This document shows positions 58,093 through 64,000 of a DNA stretch of 64,000 nucleotides, piece by piece. The notes under the pieces were generated by a model. It worked only from the letters and a program-made list of their open reading frames with translations. It did no database searches and was not told the DNA's origin. Made by a program: the position numbers and the translations under genes. The DNA lies in contig JAZKFZ010000002.1 in NCBI GenBank assembly GCA_040386155.1, positions 62,001-126,000 on the forward strand, written 5' to 3'. How positions within the stretch are numbered: position 1 is the stretch's first letter; every line of letters begins with the position of its first letter. The DNA comes from M0103 sp040386155 (GTDB lineage: Bacteria; Bacteroidota; Bacteroidia; Flavobacteriales_D; Crocinitomicaceae).

Positions 58093-60303
58093 TTATTTAA
58101 TTGTGTGCTGAATAATGAAATCATCGACAATTGTTGAAAGTAAATATTCACCTAGTCGGGTAGTAGTCACTTTCGCTATTTGACTTCCTTCAAGTGGTTT
58201 TTCACCGATGAGTTCACCATTAAGCTGGTACAAATATACATTATTCTCAATATCATCTACAACAGAAAGTACAGTTTTTTGATTAATGTTGAGGTCGCAG
58301 TATACATTACTGATGGAGAGAGCTTCTGTTGTGGCAGATTGCATGATATTTCCTTTCTCATCAATCACCTTTACAACATTGTCTTTCCAAAGTGTTAAAT
58401 AGATCTTTCCATCAACAGAATTTTCTTGGCAACTCGTTAAAGTAAATCCGCTCCAACCATTACCCAGGCTGTTTTGATTCCCTTTTTGGTCCGTTGCAAT
58501 TACGCGATCGTCAACACATGCAAAAAACAATAATTGATTGGATACTTTAACGGCTTGAGAATTGGATGGAAGTGCAAACGATCGGTATTCACTTCTCGAA
58601 TTTGCTTCATACATTTTAAAGTTGCTAGCATCATAAACACCGTAGAATATTTTTCCTTGACTTTGCCATACTTCAATTTCATTTGAAGATGCAGATAGTC
58701 CAGTTTTGATACGTGCATCCCGCTGTCCAGCTTGATTGTACACCAATATTTCTCCGCTGGTATTCAACCCCAGTGCCCATGATCTTCCCTTCCAAGTGTA
58801 AATTTTTGAGGTTGTTAATTGTTTGTCTGCAGCTACAATAGGGAACCCAAGTGGGTAATTGCCTGCCTCATCAAGCACATGGATTCCGTTTTTAGTGGTG
58901 ATCACCCAATGGGGCATTTCTTTCCATTTGCTTTTGCTGATTTTTCCGACGGCCTGTCCGTTAAGGTGCTTTTCCCATAGCTTGGTCCCGTTGCGATAAG
59001 CTCGAATGAAGCCTTTTGTTGTAATTGCTACAAAATTACCTTCACCTTTATCGATAAATACGTCATGTATTTTACCTCCAAGTTTGTATGATTGATAGCT
59101 ACTTTCTTGCTCTTTGGCAATGTTCTCAGCATTTTTACTAATTTTTGGAAATACTGTTTCGAAGAGTTTTTTATTGTAAACTGCCTTCGTGTATTTTGTT
59201 TCTTTTCCGATGTAGCGCTCAGACACCATGGATGGCAATTGCCCATATATTTCGGCAATTAGATCTTCATGCTGACTCAACGTATTGCCCAGTCGATAGT
59301 TAGCCACAATTTCTTCGCAAAGCTCCTGACTTTCAGAAATTACTGCAAAATTATCCATATTGTACACATAAAATGAAGACGTTGACCGCGATGGAAATCC
59401 TTCAAATAATTGCACATTGTCGAAAAAACCATACGGCCGATTGTCTGGATCTTGCTTCTTAAAGTCAAATAATGAGTTAATTGGGTTTTGACTTTCCTTA
59501 AAATCGCAGATGATTACTTTTTTACCTTTCGTTTCCAAAAACACAAATCCTCTATCTATCCACTGGTACATCGGTCCTTTTTTGAAAGTGAGATCATTAA
59601 AGGCTAAAAATTCTTTTTCATAAAAATGATAGGTATCGATTGAAACCGGCAAGGCTTCTACAAATAATTCTTTGTCATTGACTTGTTTTCCTGAAAGATT
59701 TTCATCACTCTTCGTAACATAATCGATTCGTCCGCCATTTTTAAGATACAAATCTGTTGTTTGTACAGAATTATCTTTAAAAACAACGTGAGTCAATGAA
59801 GATTTCATATCAAATTTGGTCCAACTTTGCTCAATTGGAGTGGTGGTGCTCACCAACTTACTTAAGTACAGCTTGTTTTTATAGATGGTGCCGCTGTAAG
59901 CTTTGGTGGTAAATGAATTAATACCAGTAAATATTGGTTGTAACTCCGTGTTTCGCAGTAAATTCTTTACGGATGATTTCGTCCATTTAGTAGTTGATTC
60001 AAAAAGAATATTGTCTCTTAGTGCGCTCACATACAAGGAAATCACATGGGTAGGAAGTTCATCAAGCGATTCGAGCAAAGATTTGTTCTGAAGTGTTGTT
60101 TCAAAAGGAAAAACAAAAGGATCATATTCTTTAAATCGATGAATGACTAAAACTTCACCATCTTCTTTTCCAAAAACAGTCGCTGCAGAATAGTCAGTGT
60201 CCTTGTCGATAATATCGAAAGCAACATACGTGGTCCATCCTAATGCAATAATGGCTAGAAAAATAAGTAAAAATCGTCCGAACATATTCTGAATTGTAAA
60301 CAA
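58093..60303 (-). CDS. Membrane-anchored protein with C-terminal propeller-like region
   Basis: 736 residues. One N-terminal membrane helix (about 9-31) anchors a large periplasmic part. The first half is of unknown type (a DUF3352-like look is possible). The second half (from about residue 410) has beta-propeller-like repeats: FVAITTKGFIRAYRNGTKLWEKHL, HVLDEAGNYPLGFPI, EILVYNQAGQRD, KVIDEKGNIMQ and VYLYQLNGELIGEKP, similar to PQQ/WD-type blades. It is directly upstream (13 bp) of the OmpA/TSP3 gene on the same strand, so a joint envelope function is likely. No enzymatic motif is visible. Confidence 0.75.
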   Translation of the reverse strand: MFTIQNMFGRFLLIFLAIIALGWTTYVAFDIIDKDTDYSAATVFGKEDGEVLVIHRFKEYDPFVFPFETTLQNKSLLESLDELPTHVISLYVSALRDNILFESTTKWTKSSVKNLLRNTELQPIFTGINSFTTKAYSGTIYKNKLYLSKLVSTTTPIEQSWTKFDMKSSLTHVVFKDNSVQTTDLYLKNGGRIDYVTKSDENLSGKQVNDKELFVEALPVSIDTYHFYEKEFLAFNDLTFKKGPMYQWIDRGFVFLETKGKKVIICDFKESQNPINSLFDFKKQDPDNRPYGFFDNVQLFEGFPSRSTSSFYVYNMDNFAVISESQELCEEIVANYRLGNTLSQHEDLIAEIYGQLPSMVSERYIGKETKYTKAVYNKKLFETVFPKISKNAENIAKEQESSYQSYKLGGKIHDVFIDKGEGNFVAITTKGFIRAYRNGTKLWEKHLNGQAVGKISKSKWKEMPHWVITTKNGIHVLDEAGNYPLGFPIVAADKQLTTSKIYTWKGRSWALGLNTSGEILVYNQAGQRDARIKTGLSASSNEIEVWQSQGKIFYGVYDASNFKMYEANSRSEYRSFALPSNSQAVKVSNQLLFFACVDDRVIATDQKGNQNSLGNGWSGFTLTSCQENSVDGKIYLTLWKDNVVKVIDEKGNIMQSATTEALSISNVYCDLNINQKTVLSVVDDIENNVYLYQLNGELIGEKPLEGSQIAKVTTTRLGEYLLSTIVDDFIIQHTIK

Positions 60304-60380
60304 AAGTACGCTGATAAAGATGCCTATTGGTTTTTTTTTGAGATTTAAATCAACAGAGTGATGTGAAAAGAACTGTTTGT

Positions 60381-60992
60381 TTATTTAAAAAGTGAAAGTT
60401 GGTCTGCTGGAAGTAAGGTAAACGATTTTCGATGGTGAATTGTCGCCCCGTGATTTAGGATTGCAATACGATGATCTTTGGTAGGATAACCCTTATTTTT
60501 TGACCAATCGTATTGAGGAAATTCTTCGTGCAAGTTCTCCATGTATTCATCGCGGTACGTTTTTGCCAAAACAGATGCAGCTGCAATGCTCAGGTATTTT
60601 CCATCACCTTTTATGAAACAAGTATGAGGAATAGTAGGGTAGGGTTTGAATCTATTTCCATCAATTATTAAATGCTCAGGAACCGTCGTCAATTTTTTTA
60701 CAGCCTCGTGCATACCCAAAATACTTGCATTTAAAATATTTATCTCGTCTATTTTTTTTTCATCAATGAAGGCAACAGCAAAACTAATTGCTTCCTTTTC
60801 TATTATTGGACGCAAACTTGCTCTTGCTTTTTCAGAAAGTTGCTTGGAGTCATTTAATAATGGATGAAAAAAGTTCTTTGGTAGAATTACTGCTGCAGCA
60901 ACTACCGGTCCTGCTAAACAACCTCTTCCAGCCTCATCGCAACCTGCTTCTATTCGATTTTTTTCTGCAAAAGACAAAAGTTTTTCTTTCAT
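60381..60992 (-). CDS. rnhB: Ribonuclease HII
   Basis: 203 residues. Metal-ligand motifs: GCDEAGRGCLAGPV (DEAGRG), LNDSKQLSEKAR, and LIIDGNRF, then SIAAASVLAKTYRDEYM with the last acid, and SKNKGYPTKDH. It cuts RNA-DNA hybrids and removes single ribonucleotides from DNA. It is a single gene, divergent from the small exported protein. Confidence 0.95.
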   Translation of the reverse strand: MKEKLLSFAEKNRIEAGCDEAGRGCLAGPVVAAAVILPKNFFHPLLNDSKQLSEKARASLRPIIEKEAISFAVAFIDEKKIDEINILNASILGMHEAVKKLTTVPEHLIIDGNRFKPYPTIPHTCFIKGDGKYLSIAAASVLAKTYRDEYMENLHEEFPQYDWSKNKGYPTKDHRIAILNHGATIHHRKSFTLLPADQLSLFK

Positions 60993-61085
60993 TTTTCAAA
61001 ATTGGTAAAATATTTGTAGATTAGTTCTCTAAACATGAAGCAACTTTTTAAACTTGAATTACGTTTCACTATAAAACAACACAAC

Positions 61086-61454
61086 ATGAAAACATTATTT
61101 TGTACTTTAATTTTAGCTGCAGGACTTAGTTCAGTAGCAATGGCGCAGGAAGGTGTTGCCGTTAGTCCCTCTAAAACTGAAATCGCTGCGGGTAAAACAA
61201 GTGGAAATTTTAAATTCACACTACCCGAAGGAACAACTGCAGAAGATGTGGCTCAAAACTCGAAATATTATACCCATTACTTCACAGTAAATTATGATGC
61301 TAAATCGCGGGTTGCTGATATTACAATGATTTCTAACGATGAGAAATCGCGTTCAGTAATCATTCGTTTCTTAGTTGCTAATTCAGTTGAAAAATTGAAT
61401 ATAGATGGTACTCTAGTTAGTACTGGAGATTACTTTGAAAAATATTTAAAATAA
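61086..61454 (+). CDS. Small exported protein of unknown function
   Basis: 122 residues from the ATG at 61086, which begins a signal peptide ending AMAQ. An upstream in-frame ATG at 61035 would add 17 basic residues and is less likely. The mature domain of about 100 residues has a beta-sandwich look (SGNFKFTLPEGTTAEDV, YTHYFTVNYDAKSRVADITM, SRSVIIRFLVAN) with no Cys. No family is recognised. It is a single gene with its own terminator. Confidence 0.75.
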   Translation: MKTLFCTLILAAGLSSVAMAQEGVAVSPSKTEIAAGKTSGNFKFTLPEGTTAEDVAQNSKYYTHYFTVNYDAKSRVADITMISNDEKSRSVIIRFLVANSVEKLNIDGTLVSTGDYFEKYLK

Positions 61455-61474
61455 TAAATCAACACTAGAAAAAG

Positions 61475-61504
61475 AAACCCGTTTAGTAATAGGCGGGTTT
61501 TTTT
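61475..61504 (+). terminator. Terminator after the small exported protein, overlapping the glpF end
   Basis: aaacccg (61475-61481) pairs with cgggttt (61494-61500), followed by tttt. It is 20 bp after the stop at 61454. It faces the glpF 3' end at 61503 and may serve both directions. Confidence 0.8.
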
Positions 61505-62216
61505 AATGCAATAAATTGAACAAAAGTGCGGCTGAAACTGCGCCTGCAATTGGACCGACCACTGGAATCCAGGCATATGACCAATTACTATTTCCTTTTC
61601 CTTTTATGGGAATAAGTGCGTGCACAATTCGAGGCCCCAAATCTCTTGCTGGATTGATGGCGTAGCCTGTTGTTCCTCCTAATGAAAGTCCAATTGCCCA
61701 CACTAACGTAGCAACTGGAATGATCGCAAAACTTCCTGCTGTATTAGGGATCGTAAAACTCATCGCTACGTACATCAACACAAAAGTTGCAACTACTTCT
61801 CCAAACAAGTTAATCGGAGTGTTTTTGATAGCTGGGGAGTTACAAAAGCAGGCTATTTGATCGCTTGGAGCATCTGAAGATAGATCGAAATGATTTTTGT
61901 AGAAGATGTAAACAACCAATGCGCCAAGCATTGCACCTGAAAATTCTCCTGCGATATAGACCAATGCTTCCATTCCGCTGTAGGTGCCATTGACCATTCC
62001 AGCGACAACAGTGGCAGGGTTTAATTCACCATTACTGCCAAGTCCGATGGCTACATTACATCCAACAAATACGGCAAAGCACCATGCTGCTGTAATCGCA
62101 AAATAGCCTGCTCCATGTCCCTTAGTTCCTTTTAATACTACGTTTGATACAACTCCATTTCCTAACAAAATTAGAAAAAATGTTCCCATCAGTTCTGCAA
62201 TAAATAGCTCTTTCAT
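61503..62216 (-). CDS. glpF: Glycerol uptake facilitator / aquaporin family protein
   Basis: 237 residues with six membrane helices and two half helices. The two NPA boxes are present: ELNPATVVAG (first) and AINPARDLGPR (second). The Asp in NPARD is the mark of glyceroporins. Arg beside it belongs to the selectivity filter. It sits 9 bp downstream of glpK, whose product traps glycerol as the phosphate. A glycerol channel is therefore the best call; a water channel is less likely. Confidence 0.92.
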   Translation of the reverse strand: MKELFIAELMGTFFLILLGNGVVSNVVLKGTKGHGAGYFAITAAWCFAVFVGCNVAIGLGSNGELNPATVVAGMVNGTYSGMEALVYIAGEFSGAMLGALVVYIFYKNHFDLSSDAPSDQIACFCNSPAIKNTPINLFGEVVATFVLMYVAMSFTIPNTAGSFAIIPVATLVWAIGLSLGGTTGYAINPARDLGPRIVHALIPIKGKGNSNWSYAWIPVVGPIAGAVSAALLFNLLH

Positions 62217-62225
62217 GGCAATGCG

Positions 62226-63722
62226 TTATTTAGCCCAGTTTTTAGTGCGACCAACTGCTTTGTTCCATCCTTCCAGTAATTTGTCTACTTTCTCTTGGGT
62301 CATCGTTGGTAAAAACTCACGTTCTACTAATCTTTGCGTTTGAATTTCGTCAATACTTGTCCAGAAATTAACGGCTAAGCCGGCTAGGTAGGCAGCGCCA
62401 ACGGCCGTAGTTTCTAAATTTTGTGGTCGATTGATTTTAAATCCAAAAATATCAGCTTGAAATTGCATTAAAAGATCAGAAGCAGCAGCTCCACCATCTA
62501 CTCTCAACTCAATTGTTTTTACTTCAGAGTCAGCTTCCATCGCTTTAACGATATCATATACTTGATAGGCGATTCCTTCCAAGGTTGCTCTGGCGATATG
62601 TGCGCTGGTTGTTCCACGAGTTAGTCCAACGATAGCACCTCTAGCAAAGGGATCCCAATGTGGTGCGCCTAATCCAGTGAGTGCAGGCACAAAATAAACG
62701 TCGTCGGTATCTGCAACGCTTGCCGCTAGTGCGTTAATGTCAGAAGCTTTGTCGATAATTTTCAAACCATCCCTCAGCCATTGCACAGCTGCTCCTCCAA
62801 CAAAGACAGAGCCTTCCAAGGCATATTGCACTTTTCCATTAATTTTCCAAGCAATTGTAGTGAGTAGATTGTTTTTTGATATCACGGCCTTATCGCCAGT
62901 ATTCATCAAAAGAAAGCAACCAGTGCCATACGTGTTTTTCACCATTCCGGGCTCTGTGCACATTTGACCAAATAATGCCGCTTGCTGATCTCCTGCAACC
63001 CCCGATATGGTTATTTTTGATCCAAAAAGTGAATCGTCCGTTGTTCCAAAATGAGTGCTACTTTCTTCTACTGAAGGCAAAATTGATTTCGGAATCCCTA
63101 AAATTGAAAGTAGTTCGTCATCCCATTCTAACGATTGAATGTTAAACATCAATGTTCTCGAAGCGTTCGAAACATCTGTTTTAAATATTTTCCCGTTGGA
63201 AAGTTTCCACATTAACCAAGTATCAACAGTACCGAAGCACAATTTTCCTTCTTCCGCTTTTTTTCGAGCACCCTCTACATTGTCAAGAATCCACTTTAAT
63301 TTTGTCCCAGAAAAGTAGGCATCTAGCACCAAACCAGTTTTGTTCTTGAATTTTTCAGACAGTCCTTGATCACGCAATTCATTGCAAAAATTCGCTGTTC
63401 TACGATCTTGCCACACGATTGCATTATAGATAGGTTCTGATGTTTCTCGATCCCAAACTAGCGTTGTTTCTCGTTGGTTGGTGATGCCAATTGCTGCAAT
63501 TTCATGCGCACTAATTCCAGCTTTTGCGAGTACCTCTGCGGCTACTGAAATTTGAGATGACCAAATATCTATCGGATCATGTTCTACCCATCCCGGTTGT
63601 GGAAAATGCTGCTCGAAATCTTTTTGTGAAGAAAAACTTGCTTGTCCTTGATGGTTGATTAAGATTGCACGCGATGAAGTAGTTCCTTGATCGAGCGCTA
63701 AAATGTAGTTGGTTTTATTCAT
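62226..63722 (-). CDS. glpK: Glycerol kinase
   Basis: 498 residues, the normal length. FGGY blocks: LALDQGTTSSRAI (phosphate 1), GITNQRETTLVWD, AIVWQDRRT, SNASRTLMFNI, GDQQAALFGQ, KNTYGTGCFLLMNTG, and LEGIAYQVYDI, then DGGAAASDLLMQFQADIFG. It makes glycerol-3-phosphate from glycerol and ATP. It overlaps glpD by 8 bp and precedes glpF by 9 bp in a catabolic operon. Confidence 0.97.
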   Translation of the reverse strand: MNKTNYILALDQGTTSSRAILINHQGQASFSSQKDFEQHFPQPGWVEHDPIDIWSSQISVAAEVLAKAGISAHEIAAIGITNQRETTLVWDRETSEPIYNAIVWQDRRTANFCNELRDQGLSEKFKNKTGLVLDAYFSGTKLKWILDNVEGARKKAEEGKLCFGTVDTWLMWKLSNGKIFKTDVSNASRTLMFNIQSLEWDDELLSILGIPKSILPSVEESSTHFGTTDDSLFGSKITISGVAGDQQAALFGQMCTEPGMVKNTYGTGCFLLMNTGDKAVISKNNLLTTIAWKINGKVQYALEGSVFVGGAAVQWLRDGLKIIDKASDINALAASVADTDDVYFVPALTGLGAPHWDPFARGAIVGLTRGTTSAHIARATLEGIAYQVYDIVKAMEADSEVKTIELRVDGGAAASDLLMQFQADIFGFKINRPQNLETTAVGAAYLAGLAVNFWTSIDEIQTQRLVEREFLPTMTQEKVDKLLEGWNKAVGRTKNWAK

Positions 63723-64000
63723 GGTTGTTTGCTGTGTAGTCGACTAGTAAATAATTTTTTGCAGTACTTAGAAATTGAGCTGTTTGTTCTTTAGCCCAAT
63801 TTTCATTTTTTCCTAAATGATTCGCCATAAATTCTGCAACGCGAGCCACTGAATCTATTGCCGATTGAGTATCCAAAAATAGCAATCGAATTCTTCTTGC
63901 CAAAATATCTTCAACTGTCTCGGCCATTTCATTTTCCATTGCCCAAAGAACTTGTGCAAATGTGTAGTCGTAATTGGGATGAATTTTTTTCCCTAATTCA
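63715..64000 (-). CDS. glpD: Glycerol-3-phosphate dehydrogenase, C-terminal end (partial)
   Basis: Only the last 95 codons are inside the window; the start lies beyond the right edge. The segment shows the typical C-terminal domain: HPNYDYTFAQVLWAMENEMAETVEDILARRIR in part, then LFLDTQSAI. It oxidises glycerol-3-phosphate to dihydroxyacetone phosphate at the inner membrane and passes electrons to quinone. The 3' end overlaps glpK by 8 bp, so the operon order is glpD-glpK-glpF. An internal ATG at 63939 is not the true start, since the frame is open and conserved upstream of it. Confidence 0.9.
   Translation of the reverse strand, partial: ELGKKIHPNYDYTFAQVLWAMENEMAETVEDILARRIRLLFLDTQSAIDSVARVAEFMANHLGKNENWAKEQTAQFLSTAKNYLLVDYTANNHE

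Noticed and set aside
63715..63939. Small 74-residue gene upstream of glpK
   Set aside because: The frame is open and conserved further upstream to the window edge; it is the C-terminus of glpD and not a small gene.

Overview
This is AT-rich chromosomal DNA from a member of the Bacteroidota, most likely order Flavobacteriales (a Crocinitomicaceae/Fluviicola-like lineage would fit, with low certainty). The evidence is: at least five secreted proteins with type IX secretion (T9SS) C-terminal sorting domains; GldA; a giant adhesin-like protein with PKD-like repeats; an OmpA protein with thrombospondin type-3 repeats; DAHP synthase fused to a type II chorismate mutase; and promoters of the Bacteroidota form (TTG, about 20 bp, TAnnTTTG). 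There is no integrase, transposase, phage gene or CRISPR array.

Layout. 1-5.4 kb: 5' part of a giant secreted protein on the minus strand, carrying ten or more 270-bp (90-residue) repeats. 5.4-10.6 kb: envelope genes (lysozyme-like protein, LysM protein, FecA-like TonB-dependent receptor). 10.9-12.9 kb: a TetR regulator and a secreted alpha/beta hydrolase that resembles PETase/cutinase-type enzymes, with a clear operator. 13-17.3 kb: two T9SS cargo proteins, then an ECF sigma factor, a zinc anti-sigma-like protein and a T9SS thioredoxin-like protein. 17.8 kb: tRNA-Asp. 18.1-19.9 kb: neutral ceramidase. 20.2-28.4 kb: a co-oriented cluster holding two PhoB-type response regulators, one PhoR-type kinase, a large TonB-dependent receptor and a T9SS beta-helix/PKD protein. 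This looks like a nutrient-responsive (perhaps phosphate) outer-membrane uptake locus.

28.4-46.9 kb is mostly housekeeping: an orphan response regulator and tsaB, aromatic amino acid synthesis (DAHP synthase-chorismate mutase, aroA), nucleotide clean-up enzymes, an MBOAT/SGNH acyl-transfer pair, dtd, rsgA, gldA, tyrS, a B12-type radical SAM protein, a small Kunitz-type lipoprotein and truA. 47-60.3 kb holds envelope genes (TPR-PD40 protein, EI24/CysZ-like protein, lnt, OmpA/TSP3 protein and a membrane-anchored propeller protein), purB and a tandem pair of unknown secreted paralogues. 60.4-64 kb: rnhB, a small exported protein, and a glycerol operon (glpD end, glpK, glpF).

Most notable for follow-up: the PETase-like T9SS hydrolase with its TetR operator; a compact promoter-terminator unit near 28.6 kb that may encode a small RNA of about 65 nt; the two-regulator uptake cluster with 11-bp direct repeats; the Kunitz-domain lipoprotein; a ceramidase with Thr at the nucleophile position; a stand-alone degenerate DEAD-box domain; a CX4CX2C radical SAM motif; and the nearly identical neighbouring repeat units in the giant protein.
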